Source: Streptomyces sp. 378 (GTDB lineage: Bacteria; Actinomycetota; Actinomycetes; Streptomycetales; Streptomycetaceae). Taken from it: a stretch of 64,000 bases of DNA. Below the pieces are notes generated by a model. That model made no database searches. It worked only from the letters and a program-made list of their open reading frames with translations, and was not told the origin of the DNA. A program made the position numbers and the translations under genes. The DNA is taken from positions 186,001 to 250,000 of the forward strand of contig NZ_JASKMS010000004.1 of the NCBI RefSeq assembly GCF_030124145.1, given 5' to 3'. Within the stretch, counting starts at the first letter, position 1. The number at the start of each line of letters is the position of its first letter. Of the stretch, positions 8,692 through 18,293 are shown in pieces.

Positions 8692-9449
8692 GCACGTGCC
8701 CTCGGGGGCGCGGGGAACTGCGCGAGAACCCACGACGGCGCGGCACGTGCCCTTGGGGGCGCGGGGAACCGCGCGAGGTCCACGACGGTGCCGCACGGCT
8801 GTTCAGGGGCGCGGGGAACTGCGCGAGAACCCACGACGGCGCGGCACGTGCCCTTGGGGGCGCGGGGAACCGCGCGAGGTCCACGACGGTGCCGCACGGC
8901 TGTTCAGGGGCGCGGGGAACTGCGCGAGAACCCACGACGGCGCGGCACGTGCCCTTGGGGGCGCGGGGAACCGCGCGAGGTCCACGACGGCGCCGCACGG
9001 CTGTTCAGGGGCGCGGGGAACTGCGCGAAGACCCACGACGGCGCGGCACGTGCCCTTGGGGGCGCGGGGAACCGCGCGAGGTCCACGACGGCGCCGCACG
9101 GCTGTTCAGGGGCGCGGGGAACTGCGCGAAGACCCACGACGGCGCGGCACGTGCCCTTGGGGGCGCGGGGAACCGCGCGAGGTCCACGACGGCGCCGCAC
9201 GGCTGTTCAGGGGCGCGGGGAACTGCGCGAAGACCCACGACGGCGCGGCACGTGCCCTTGGGGGCGCGGGGAACCGCGCGAGGTCCACGACGGCGCCGCA
9301 CGGCTGTTCAGGGGCGCGGGGAACTGCGCGAAGACCCACGACGGCGCGGCACGTGCCCTTGGGGGCGCGGGGAACCGCGCGAGGTCCACGACGGCGCCGC
9401 ACGGCTGTTCAGGGGCGCGGGGAACTGCGCGAAGACCCACGACGGCGCC
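8692..9449. repeat. Tandem array of 101-bp repeats, each made of two related half-units
   Basis: Fifteen half-units of 50-51 bp alternate in two types. Type A begins GCACGTGCCCTTGGGGG and starts at 8743, 8844, 8945, 9046, 9147, 9248 and 9349. Type B begins GCACGGCTGTTCAGGGG and starts at 8793, 8894, 8995, 9096, 9197, 9298 and 9399. A hybrid unit opens the array at 8692. Both types share GGGGCGCGGGGAAC, a loop GGAA closed by a 6-bp stem, and end in CACGACGG. The two leftmost units carry private variants and the rest are nearly identical, so the right side expanded most recently. The array lies in the 1.14-kb gap before the first BMP lipoprotein. All reading frames through it are open by composition, not coding. 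Confidence 0.97.
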
Positions 9450-9719
9450 GCACGAGGACGACTACCCAGCACCCCCACCCCCCGGAGGCCCGGGAGCGTC
9501 ACCCCGGCCCCCCCACCCCCCCAACCCCGGCGGAGCCTCCGGTTGCGAGCGGGCAAACCGCACGGCAGCCTGGTGCGCGACACGAGGTAGGCACACGCCA
9601 TGTTCCCGACTACACCTTTCGACCCCGTTCGACCCCGTTCGATCCCGCGGTTCACAAGGGCGTAACCGGCCATCGGCACGAATGGATAACGGCCCCGCGG
9701 CGACCCGTTCCCAGGAGTG

Positions 9720-9733
9720 TCTACGCGCGTTAA
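9720..9733. promoter_or_regulatory. Nucleoside-regulon operator variant upstream of first BMP gene
   Basis: TCTACGCGCGTTAA carries the left half and core of the CTACGCGCGTAG palindrome found before other nucleoside genes; the last two core bases differ (TA for AG). It ends about 54 nt before the ATG at 9787. The same variant precedes the paralogue at 11105. Confidence 0.65.
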
Positions 9734-9786
9734 TGTGCGCCGAACTGAGCACCCACTGCGGAGCTTCGGAGAATGGGGAACTTCAG

Positions 9787-10830
9787 ATGCGTCGGATTTC
9801 AAAACTGACCCGCGTCGCGGTGGGGGTCGCGTCGCTGGGGCTCGTCGCCACGGCATGTGGCGGCACCAGCAGTGACAGCGGCGGCAGCGACAGCAGCGAC
9901 CGCGGCGTCGCCATCGCCTACGACGTCGGCGGCAAGGGTGACCAGTCCTTCAACGACGCCGCCTACTCCGGCCTGACCAAGGCCAAGGACGAGTTCGGCT
10001 ACAAGACGGCCGACATCGAGCCCACCGAGGGCGAGACGAACGCCGACAAGGAGCAGCGTCTGGCGTCGCTGGCCAAGCAGGGCCACAACCCGGTCATCGG
10101 CGTCGGCTTCGCCTACGGCCCGGCGATCGAGGCGGTGGCCCCCAAGTACCCGGACACCACCTTCGGCATCGTGGACTCCGTGGTCGAGGGCAAGAACGTC
10201 GCCTCCCTCGTCTTCGCCGAGGAGCAGGCCTCGTACCTCGCCGGTGTCGCCGCCGCCAAGGCCACGAAGAGCAACGTCGTCGGCTTCGTGGGCGGCGTGG
10301 ACATCCCGCTGATCCACAAGTTCGAGGCCGGCTACAAGCAGGGCGTCACGGACACCAACCCCAAGGTGAAGGTCCTGTCGCAGTACCTGACCCAGACGGC
10401 CGAGGAGGGTGGCTTCTCCAGTCCCGACAAGGGCAAGGCCGCCGCCGAGGGCCAGATCGAGAAGAAGGCCGACGTGCTCTACGCGGCCGCCGGTCTGTCC
10501 GGTCAGGGTGTGATCGAGGCCGCCGCCAAGGCGAAGGTCTGGGCGATCGGTGTCGACTCCGACCAGTACAAGCAGGCCGCCCTGGCCCCGTACAAGGACT
10601 ACATCCTGACCTCCGCGCTCAAGGACGTCGGCGGCGCGGTCTACGCGCTGTCCAAGTCGGTCCACGACGACAAGCCGCTGACCGGCACCCAGACCTTCGA
10701 CCTGAAGGTCAACGGCGTCGGGCTCTCCGAGTCCAACCCGGAGTACGCGAAGGTCCCGGGTCTCGAGGAGGCCGTGAACGAGGCCAAGCAGAAGATCATC
10801 GACGGCGAGATCAAGGTCGACACCGAGTGA
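9787..10830 (+). CDS. BMP-family nucleoside-binding lipoprotein, first copy
   Basis: A 347-residue substrate-binding lipoprotein. A type II signal peptide ends at lipobox LVATAC, then a Ser/Gly-rich linker leads to the Bmp/PnrA domain (VAIAYDVGGKGDQSFNDAA, FVGGVDIPLIHKF, YAAAGLSGQGVIEAA, WAIGVDSDQY). Members of this family bind purine or pyrimidine nucleosides for ABC import and are anchored on the outer face of the membrane. The next gene is a close paralogue, followed by the ATPase and permeases. ATG 9787 gives an ideal signal peptide and has GGAG-like sequence upstream. An operator variant lies in its leader and a strong terminator follows, so it is its own transcription unit. Confidence 0.93.
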   Translation: MRRISKLTRVAVGVASLGLVATACGGTSSDSGGSDSSDRGVAIAYDVGGKGDQSFNDAAYSGLTKAKDEFGYKTADIEPTEGETNADKEQRLASLAKQGHNPVIGVGFAYGPAIEAVAPKYPDTTFGIVDSVVEGKNVASLVFAEEQASYLAGVAAAKATKSNVVGFVGGVDIPLIHKFEAGYKQGVTDTNPKVKVLSQYLTQTAEEGGFSSPDKGKAAAEGQIEKKADVLYAAAGLSGQGVIEAAAKAKVWAIGVDSDQYKQAALAPYKDYILTSALKDVGGAVYALSKSVHDDKPLTGTQTFDLKVNGVGLSESNPEYAKVPGLEEAVNEAKQKIIDGEIKVDTE

Positions 10831-10850
10831 ACCGACCGGTCTGACCAGTC

Positions 10851-10886
10851 GAAGCGGGCGGGCACCCAGGGGTGCCCGCCCGCTTC
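10851..10886 (+). terminator. Strong hairpin after first BMP gene
   Basis: A 17-nt arm (10851-10867) pairs perfectly with 10870-10886, beginning 20 nt after the stop codon. There is no T-tract, as is usual in Streptomyces. It separates the two lipoprotein genes into independent units. Confidence 0.8.
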
Positions 10887-11013
10887 GCGCTGTCCGGAAG
10901 TCGGATCACCCAGCGCCACCCCCCGTTTGCGGTCGGCAACACCGGGCCCAAGGCCCGGTGAGGGCTAGGCCACGGGCGCATAACAAGGTGGACAGAAGGG
11001 GTTTTCAGGCAGG

Positions 11014-11027
11014 TCTACGCGCGTTAA
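11014..11027. promoter_or_regulatory. Nucleoside-regulon operator variant upstream of second BMP gene
   Basis: TCTACGCGCGTTAA is identical to the site before the first BMP gene, and similarity continues downstream (TCTGCGGCGAA against TGTGCGCCGAA). The operator appears to have been duplicated together with the gene. Confidence 0.65.
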
Positions 11028-11104
11028 TCTGCGGCGAAGCCAGCGCTGAAGCTGAACCGTCCCGGCGCTGTGCGACCTCGGTTGTACGACAGGAGCACCC
11101 ACAC

Positions 11105-12151
11105 ATGCGCCGGATTTCCCGGATCACGGTCGCAGGCGCAGCGACCGCCTCCCTGGCCCTCGCCCTCTCCGCCTGCGGCAGCACCTCGACCTCCGGGTCG
11201 TCCGACTCGAAGGGCGACAAGGGGCTCGCCATCGCCTACGACGTCGGCGGCAAGGGTGACCAGTCCTTCAACGACGCCGCCTACGCCGGCCTGGAGCAGG
11301 CGAAGAAGGAGTTCGGGTACCAGACCGCCGACGTGGAGCCCACCGAGGGTGAGACGAACGCCGACAAGGAGCAGCGCCTGGCCTCCCTGGCCAAGCAGGG
11401 CTACAACCCGGTCATCGGCGTCGGCTACGCGTACGCCGCGGCCGTGAAGGGTGCCGCGGAGAAGTTCCCCGACACCACCTTCGGCATCGTCGACGACGCC
11501 ACGATCAACACCAAGAACGTGGCCGACCTGGTCTTCAACGAGGAGCAGGCCTCCTATCTGGCCGGTGTCGCCGCCGCCAAGACCTCCAAGTCGAAGGTCG
11601 TCGGCTTCGTCGGCGGTGTGGACATCCCGCTGATCCACAAGTTCCAGGCGGGCTTCGCGCAGGGTGTCAAGGACACCGACCCGAAGGTCAAGGTGCTCTC
11701 CCAGTACCTGACGCAGACGGCCGAGGAGGGCGGTTTCTCCAGCCCCGACAAGGGCAAGACGGCCGCCGAGGGCCAGATCGAGAAGAAGGCCGACGTCGTC
11801 TACGCGGCCGCCGGTCTGTCCGGTCAGGGTGTCATCGAGGCCGCCGCCGTCAACAAGGTGTGGGCCATCGGTGTCGACTCGGACCAGTACCAGCAGGAAG
11901 CCCTCGCCAAGTACAAGGACTCCATCCTGACCTCGGCGATGAAGGACGTCGCCAAGGCGGTGTACAACCTGGCGAAGTCGGTCGAGGACGGCAAGCCCGA
12001 GACCGGTATCGTTCGTGGCGATCTGAAGACCGGCGAGGTGAGCCTGTCGAACTCCAATCCGAAGTTCGCGGACGACGCCGAGCTCCAGGCAGCCATCAAG
12101 ACGGCCAAGGAGAAGATCATCAGCGGCGAGATCAAGGTCAAGAGCAGCTGA
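11105..12151 (+). CDS. BMP-family nucleoside-binding lipoprotein, second copy
   Basis: A 348-residue lipoprotein with lipobox LALSAC after a short hydrophobic signal peptide, then the same Bmp domain as its neighbour (AIAYDVGGKGDQSFNDAA, EPTEGETNADKEQRLASLAKQ, VGGVDIPLIHKF). The two copies are nearly superimposable over the mature protein and differ mainly in the linker and the last 60 or so residues, so they may bind overlapping sets of nucleosides. ATG 11105 has GGAG at a good distance. It has its own operator variant upstream and a hairpin downstream, before the transporter operon it presumably serves. Confidence 0.93.
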   Translation: MRRISRITVAGAATASLALALSACGSTSTSGSSDSKGDKGLAIAYDVGGKGDQSFNDAAYAGLEQAKKEFGYQTADVEPTEGETNADKEQRLASLAKQGYNPVIGVGYAYAAAVKGAAEKFPDTTFGIVDDATINTKNVADLVFNEEQASYLAGVAAAKTSKSKVVGFVGGVDIPLIHKFQAGFAQGVKDTDPKVKVLSQYLTQTAEEGGFSSPDKGKTAAEGQIEKKADVVYAAAGLSGQGVIEAAAVNKVWAIGVDSDQYQQEALAKYKDSILTSAMKDVAKAVYNLAKSVEDGKPETGIVRGDLKTGEVSLSNSNPKFADDAELQAAIKTAKEKIISGEIKVKSS

Positions 12152-12200
12152 CGAGCGACTGCCTCGTAGCAGGCGGTAACCCCGGGGTTACGTCCGCTCG

Positions 12201-12233
12201 ACGGGGTGCGGGGAGCTGCTCCTCGTGCCCCGT
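12201..12233 (+). terminator. Hairpin after second BMP gene
   Basis: The 15-nt arms at 12201-12215 and 12219-12233 pair throughout if three G-U pairs are allowed. It lies about 50 nt after the stop codon and before the operator of the ABC operon. Confidence 0.6.
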
Positions 12234-12272
12234 TGCCGCGGGGCGTCGGCCCCTTTGTATGCCGTAGGGGCG

Positions 12273-12284
12273 CTACGCGCGTAG
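12273..12284. promoter_or_regulatory. Nucleoside-regulon operator CTACGCGCGTAG (ABC operon)
   Basis: An exact 12-bp palindrome identical to those before add (25473), deoC (36998) and the purine nucleoside phosphorylase (41351). It lies 28 nt before the ribosome-site-matched ATC at 12313 and 76 nt before GTG 12361. Its position near the start suggests repression. Confidence 0.8.
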
Positions 12285-12360
12285 ACGGCCCCCGTCCCCA
12301 GGAGAGTGCGCCATCAACGCGTCCAGCAGCCCTCCGGCCGGAGCGGCGGTCAACGAATCG

Positions 12361-13932
12361 GTGACCGCCGTCGAACTCGCCGGGATCACCAAGCGTTTCC
12401 CCGGAGTCGTGGCCAACCACGACATCCACCTCAGCGTCCGCAAGGGCACCGTGCACGCCCTCGTCGGTGAGAACGGCGCCGGCAAGTCCACGCTGATGAA
12501 GATCCTCTACGGCATGCAGAAGCCGGACGAGGGCACCATCGCCGTCGACGGGCAGCAGGTCGGCTTCTCCTCGCCGGCCGACGCCATCGCCCGCGGCATC
12601 GGCATGGTCCACCAGCACTTCATGCTCGCCGACAACCTCACGGTCCTGGAGAACGTGGTCCTCGGCAGCGAGAAGCTCTACGGCATCGGCGCCAAGGCCC
12701 GCCGCAAGATCAAGGAGCTCTCCGAGCGCTACGGCCTCGACGTCAAGCCCGACCTCCTCGTCGAGGAGCTCGGCGTCGCCGCCCGCCAGCGCGTGGAGAT
12801 CCTCAAGGTCCTCTACCGCGGCGCCACCACCCTCATCCTCGACGAGCCGACCGCCGTGCTCGTGCCGCAGGAGGTCGACGCCCTCTTCGCCAACCTGCGC
12901 GAACTGCGTTCCGAGGGCCTGTCGGTCATCTTCATCTCGCACAAGCTCGGCGAGGTGCTCTCCGTCGCCGACGAGATCACCGTCATCCGCCGCGGCACCA
13001 CCGTCGGCACGGCCGTCCCCAGCGAGACCACCCCGCGCCAGCTCGCGGAGATGATGGTCGGCAGCGAGCTGCCCACGCCCGAGACGGCCGAGTCCACGGT
13101 CACCGACCGCCCGGTCATCAGCGTCGACAAGCTGCGCCTGGCGGCCCCCGGCGGCAAGGCCCTGCTGGACGACATCAGCTTCACCATCCACGCGGGCGAG
13201 GTCCTCGGCATCGCCGGAGTCGAGGGCAACGGCCAGACCGAACTGGTCGACGCCCTCATCGGCCTCAAGCACGCCGACTCCGGCACCATCCGGCTCGCCG
13301 ACGAGGAGATCACCGCCTGGCCCACGCGCCGGCGCCGCGAGCAGGGCATCGGCTACATCCCCGAGGACCGCCACCGCCACGGTCTCCTGCTGGAGGCACC
13401 CCTCTGGGAGAACCGCATCCTCGGCCACGTCACGGAGAAGCCCCTCGCCAAGGGCGTCTGGCTGGACCCGAAGGCGGCCCAGGAGGACACCCGCCGGATC
13501 GTGACGGAATACGACGTCCGCACGCCCGGCATCGACGTCACCGCCGCCTCCCTGTCCGGCGGCAACCAGCAGAAGCTGATCGTCGGCCGCGAGATGAGCC
13601 ACAAGCCGCGCTTCCTCATCGCCGCGCACCCCACCCGGGGCGTGGACGTCGGCGCCCAGGCCGCGATCTGGGACCACATCCGCGAGGCGCGCCGCGAAGG
13701 CCTGGCCGTGCTGCTGATCTCCGCGGACCTGGACGAGCTGATCGGCCTGTCCGACACGCTGCGCGTGATCTACAACGGCAAGCTGGTCGCGGACGCCGAC
13801 CCGGCCACCATCACTCCCGAGGAGCTCGGCTCGGCCATGACCGGCGCGGCCACCGGGCACCTCGAGCACGACGACACCCCCGAGATCTCGAAGGCCGACG
13901 CCCCCGAGTCTCCGGAAGACGAGGCCCGCTGA
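12361..13932 (+). CDS. Nucleoside ABC transporter, double-domain ATP-binding protein
   Basis: A sugar/nucleoside-type ATPase of 523 residues with two tandem ABC domains. The first has Walker A GENGAGKST, Walker B TTLILDEPTAVL and a degenerate signature EELGVAARQRVE. The second has a degenerate P-loop GVEGNGQTE and an intact signature LSGGNQQK. This is the RbsA/NupA arrangement and it drives nucleoside import with the two permeases that follow. The annotated GTG 12361 lacks a ribosome site, whereas GGAGAG lies 7 nt upstream of an in-frame ATC at 12313, 16 codons earlier, so translation may begin there. Its stop overlaps the first permease start (TGATG). The operon operator is at 12273. Confidence 0.93.
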   Translation: MTAVELAGITKRFPGVVANHDIHLSVRKGTVHALVGENGAGKSTLMKILYGMQKPDEGTIAVDGQQVGFSSPADAIARGIGMVHQHFMLADNLTVLENVVLGSEKLYGIGAKARRKIKELSERYGLDVKPDLLVEELGVAARQRVEILKVLYRGATTLILDEPTAVLVPQEVDALFANLRELRSEGLSVIFISHKLGEVLSVADEITVIRRGTTVGTAVPSETTPRQLAEMMVGSELPTPETAESTVTDRPVISVDKLRLAAPGGKALLDDISFTIHAGEVLGIAGVEGNGQTELVDALIGLKHADSGTIRLADEEITAWPTRRRREQGIGYIPEDRHRHGLLLEAPLWENRILGHVTEKPLAKGVWLDPKAAQEDTRRIVTEYDVRTPGIDVTAASLSGGNQQKLIVGREMSHKPRFLIAAHPTRGVDVGAQAAIWDHIREARREGLAVLLISADLDELIGLSDTLRVIYNGKLVADADPATITPEELGSAMTGAATGHLEHDDTPEISKADAPESPEDEAR

Positions 13933-15050
13933 TGAAGAAGTTCGACAAGGAGCGCGTGCTCCTCGCGGTGGCCGGACCGGTCATCGCGCTGGCCGTGGCC
14001 TTCGTCCTGAGCGCGATCGTGCTGCTCGCCTCGGGCAAGAGCCCCTTCGAGCCGTTCGCCCTGATGTTTGAGCAGATCGGCTTCTCGGACATCCAGGTGC
14101 TGATCATCAATCAGGCCTCGATGTACTACATCGCGGCCCTCGCGGTGGCCATCGGCTTCCGGATGAACCTGTTCAACATCGGCGTCGACGGCCAGTACCA
14201 GCTCGGCGCCATGATGGCCGCCGTCGTCGGCGCTCATGCGAACCTGCCGGCCGCCATGCAGGTCCCGCTGCTGCTCCTGACCGCCGTCCTCACCGGCGCC
14301 TTCTGGGCCGGCATCGCCGGTGTCCTCAAGGTCACCCGCGGCGTCAGCGAGGTCGTCTCCACGATCATGCTCAACGCGATCGCCACCTCCGTGATCGCCT
14401 ACCTGTGGCTGCCGAACGTCTTCGGTGTGAAGGTCGGCAACAACAACACCACCGGCGAGATGTACGAGTCCGGGTGGATCCCCGGCATCCCCATGGGTGC
14501 GGCCGGCGAGATCTACGGCCTGGTGCTCCTCGCCGTGCTGCTCGGCATCGGCTACTGGGTCGTCCTCAACCGCACCCGCTTCGGCTTCGACCTGCGCGCC
14601 TCCGGCGCGTCGCAGACCGCCGCGGCGGCCAGTGGCGTGGACCCCAAGCGCATGGTGCTCAGCGCCATGCTGATCTCCGGCGGCATCGCGGGCCTCGCCG
14701 GCCTGCCGATCCTGCTCGGCGACACCCACACGTACGACCTGAACTTCCCCACCGGCATCGGATTCCTCGGCATCGGCATCGCCCTGCTCGGCCGCAACAG
14801 CCCCGTCGGCATCGCCTTCGCCGCCCTGCTGTGGGCCTGGCTCGACAAGGCCTCGCCCGAGCTGGACTTCCACGGCTACGACAAGGAGATCGCGGTCATC
14901 ATGCAGGGCCTGATCGTGCTCTCGGTCGTCGTCTCCTACGAGGCCGTCCGCGAATGGGGCCTGCGCCGCCAGCAGCGTCGCGTCGGCGCCGAACTCGCCG
15001 CCGGACACGTCCTCGGCGCTCAGAACACGAAGGAGGTGGCCGGCCGATGA
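13932..15050 (+). CDS. Nucleoside ABC transporter permease, first subunit
   Basis: A 372-residue BPD_transp_2 family membrane protein with about eight to ten hydrophobic segments, beginning MKKFDKERVLLAVAGPVIALAVAFVLS. The conserved permease core FNIGVDGQYQLGAMMAA and the loop FGFDLRASGASQTAAAASGVD that contacts the ATPase are both present. ATG 13932 overlaps the ATPase stop and its own stop overlaps the next start (ATGA), so the subunits are translationally coupled. It forms the channel with the second permease. Members of this family paired with BMP lipoproteins transport nucleosides, which agrees with the downstream cdd and deoA. Confidence 0.93.
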   Translation: MKKFDKERVLLAVAGPVIALAVAFVLSAIVLLASGKSPFEPFALMFEQIGFSDIQVLIINQASMYYIAALAVAIGFRMNLFNIGVDGQYQLGAMMAAVVGAHANLPAAMQVPLLLLTAVLTGAFWAGIAGVLKVTRGVSEVVSTIMLNAIATSVIAYLWLPNVFGVKVGNNNTTGEMYESGWIPGIPMGAAGEIYGLVLLAVLLGIGYWVVLNRTRFGFDLRASGASQTAAAASGVDPKRMVLSAMLISGGIAGLAGLPILLGDTHTYDLNFPTGIGFLGIGIALLGRNSPVGIAFAALLWAWLDKASPELDFHGYDKEIAVIMQGLIVLSVVVSYEAVREWGLRRQQRRVGAELAAGHVLGAQNTKEVAGR

Positions 15051-16312
15051 CCACCGCGACCGACGCCAACCAGCCCACGCTGCAGCCCGCGGCGCCGACC
15101 GGCCGCCGCCTGTCGTGGCCCGTCCTGCTGCTCGTCATCGCCGGAGGCCTGGCGCTCACCTCGATCGTCCGCCTCATCACCGGCGCCGACGGCATCACCA
15201 ACGTCAGCCAGATGTCCACCGCGCTCCAGCTCGCCGTGCCGATCGGCCTCGCCGGTCTCGGCGGCCTGTGGGCCGAACGCGCGGGCGTGGTCAACATCGG
15301 CCTCGAGGGCATGATGATCCTCGGCACCTGGTTCGGCGCCTGGGCCGGCTTCCAGTGGGGTCCGTGGACGGGTGTCCTGGTCGGCATCCTCGGCGGCGCG
15401 ATCGGTGGTCTGCTGCACGCCTTCGTGACCGTCACGTTCAACGTCAACCACATCGTCTCCGGTGTGGCCATCAACATCCTCGCCCTCGGCGCCACCCGCT
15501 ACCTCGCGCCCCTCGCCTTCGAGGGCCACACGGGCGGCTCCGCCAAGCAGTCGCCGGCGGTGGAATCCCTCGGCCACTTCACCGTGCCGGGGCTGTCCGA
15601 CGCGCTGCGGGACCTGAACAACCAGGGCTGGTTCTTCATCTCCGACATCGCCGGTCTGCTCGGCGGCCTGGTCACCAGCGTGTCCTGGCTGACCCTGATC
15701 GCCATCGCGCTGATCCCCGCCACCTGGTGGATCCTGTGGCGCACCGCGTTCGGCCTGCGCCTGCGCTCCTGCGGAGAGAACCCGGTGGCCGCCGAGTCCC
15801 TCGGTGTCAACGTCTACAAGTACAAGTACATCGCCGTCGTCATCTCCGGCGGTCTGGCCGGCCTCGGCGGTGTCTTCCTGTCCATCGTGGCCAACCCCTT
15901 CTACCTGGAGGGTCAGGTCAGCGGCCGCGGCTTCATCGGCCTCGCGGCGATGATCTTCGGCAACTGGATGCCGGGCGGTCTCGCCCTCGGCGCGGGCCTG
16001 TTCGGCTACACCGACAGCCTCAACCTGCGCGGCGGCTCCGCCAACGTGCACGCCCTGCTGCTGCTCGGCGCGCTCCTGCTGATCATCGGCGCCATCTGGC
16101 TGGCCGTGCGCAAGAAGTACGTCCCCTCGGTGATCACCGCGGTCGTGGCCGCCCTGGTGTTCGTCTGGTACGCGACCACCGACGAGGTCCCGAACCAGGT
16201 CGTCTCCGCCACGCCGTACGTCATCACCCTGGTGGTGCTCGCGCTGTCCGCCCAGCGGCTGCGGATGCCGAGGGCGAACGGCATGCCGTACCGGAAGGGG
16301 CAGGGCAAGTGA
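15047..16312 (+). CDS. Nucleoside ABC transporter permease, second subunit
   Basis: A 421-residue polytopic BPD_transp_2 permease. A short cytoplasmic N-terminal tail precedes the first membrane segment at about residues 25-44. The family core LWAERAGVVNIGLEGMMILG and the ATPase-contact loop FGLRLRSCGENPVAAESLGVN are visible. ATG 15047 overlaps the preceding stop by 4 nt, and GGAGG lies at 15032-15036. Its own stop overlaps the GTG of cdd. Length and two-permease architecture match NupB/NupC-type and BmpA-linked nucleoside transporters. The coupling of four successive frames argues for equimolar production of the transporter. Confidence 0.93.
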   Translation: MTTATDANQPTLQPAAPTGRRLSWPVLLLVIAGGLALTSIVRLITGADGITNVSQMSTALQLAVPIGLAGLGGLWAERAGVVNIGLEGMMILGTWFGAWAGFQWGPWTGVLVGILGGAIGGLLHAFVTVTFNVNHIVSGVAINILALGATRYLAPLAFEGHTGGSAKQSPAVESLGHFTVPGLSDALRDLNNQGWFFISDIAGLLGGLVTSVSWLTLIAIALIPATWWILWRTAFGLRLRSCGENPVAAESLGVNVYKYKYIAVVISGGLAGLGGVFLSIVANPFYLEGQVSGRGFIGLAAMIFGNWMPGGLALGAGLFGYTDSLNLRGGSANVHALLLLGALLLIIGAIWLAVRKKYVPSVITAVVAALVFVWYATTDEVPNQVVSATPYVITLVVLALSAQRLRMPRANGMPYRKGQGK

Positions 16313-16713
16313 CCGGCGCCGGCCCGGACGTCGACTGGGACAAGCTGCGCGCGGTGGCCCGGGACGCCATGTCCCGGGCGTACGCCCCCTACTCCGGTTA
16401 CCCGGTCGGCGTCGCCGCCCTGGTCGACGACGGCCGGATCGTCTCCGGCTGCAACGTCGAGAACGCCTCGTACGGAATCGGCCTGTGCGCCGAGTGCGGC
16501 CTGGTGTCCGAGCTGCACAACACCGGCGGTGGCCGGCTGACGCACTTCACCTGCGTCGACCGCGACGGCGACCCGCTCGTCCCGTGCGGCCGCTGCCGCC
16601 AGCTGCTCTACGAGTTCGGCGGCCCGGACCTCCTGCTGGAGACCCCGGCGGGCATCCTGCCGCTGTCGGAGATGCTGCCCCAGGCCTTCGGCCCGGACCA
16701 CCTCAGCAAGTAA
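16309..16713 (+). CDS. cdd: Cytidine deaminase
   Basis: A 134-residue homotetrameric-type cytidine deaminase that converts cytidine or deoxycytidine to uridine or deoxyuridine with a zinc-activated water. The zinc and catalytic motifs are complete: CNVENASYGIGLCAECG carries the CAE motif and PCGRCRQ the two further cysteine ligands. The GTG at 16309 overlaps the permease stop and has AAGGGG upstream. A long hairpin separates it from deoA. Imported cytidine would be deaminated here and then cleaved by the downstream phosphorylase. Confidence 0.95.
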   Translation: MTGAGPDVDWDKLRAVARDAMSRAYAPYSGYPVGVAALVDDGRIVSGCNVENASYGIGLCAECGLVSELHNTGGGRLTHFTCVDRDGDPLVPCGRCRQLLYEFGGPDLLLETPAGILPLSEMLPQAFGPDHLSK

Positions 16714-16718
16714 CTTCC

Positions 16719-16766
16719 GTGCGGCCCCTCTGAGTTGCTCACGCGACCGGCTCAGAGGGGCCGCAC
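16719..16766 (+). terminator. Perfect 16-bp stem between cdd and deoA
   Basis: The 16-nt arms at 16719-16734 and 16751-16766 are exact reverse complements with a 16-nt loop, starting 5 nt after the cdd stop and ending 32 nt before deoA. No T-tract follows. It may terminate part of the transcripts or stabilise the upstream mRNA, leaving deoA at lower expression. Confidence 0.6.
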
Positions 16767-16798
16767 GGCTTCTGGAACCCTCGGAAGGAAGCCAAGCC

Positions 16799-18082
<1,284 letters not shown>

Positions 18083-18103
18083 CCAGGCGGTTCCCTGTCG
18101 CAT

Positions 18104-18136
18104 GAACGGGACCGGTGGCCCCCACCGGTCCCGTTC
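18104..18136. terminator. Hairpin after deoA
   Basis: The 15-nt arms 18104-18118 and 18122-18136 pair perfectly around a 3-nt loop. It lies between deoA and the convergent AEC transporter gene, so it may act on both strands. 18137-18293 holds nothing else I recognise. Confidence 0.75.
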
Positions 18137-18293
18137 GGCATGCCGGGACCGGTGACACGCCCGCCCATGACCGCGTCAGCAAGCCGCCGCCTGCGCCACC
18201 GCCGGGACTCCGCTCCACCTCCTCGCCGATCGCTGGGCGCCCGGGTGCTTCGGCGTGGCGGTCGACACCAGTGAGTCTCCCGTCGACCGACCG

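Noticed and set aside
8692..9449. Possible CRISPR array
   Set aside because: There are no unique spacers: the whole 101-bp unit repeats, and no cas genes are nearby.
8639..9856. Many long overlapping reading frames on both strands across the repeat array, including one running into the first BMP lipoprotein
   Set aside because: The 101-bp period is not a multiple of three and the sequence has almost no stops in any frame, so openness is compositional. The products are Arg/Gly/Pro-rich repeats with no domain, and the lipoprotein has a perfect signal peptide at 9787.
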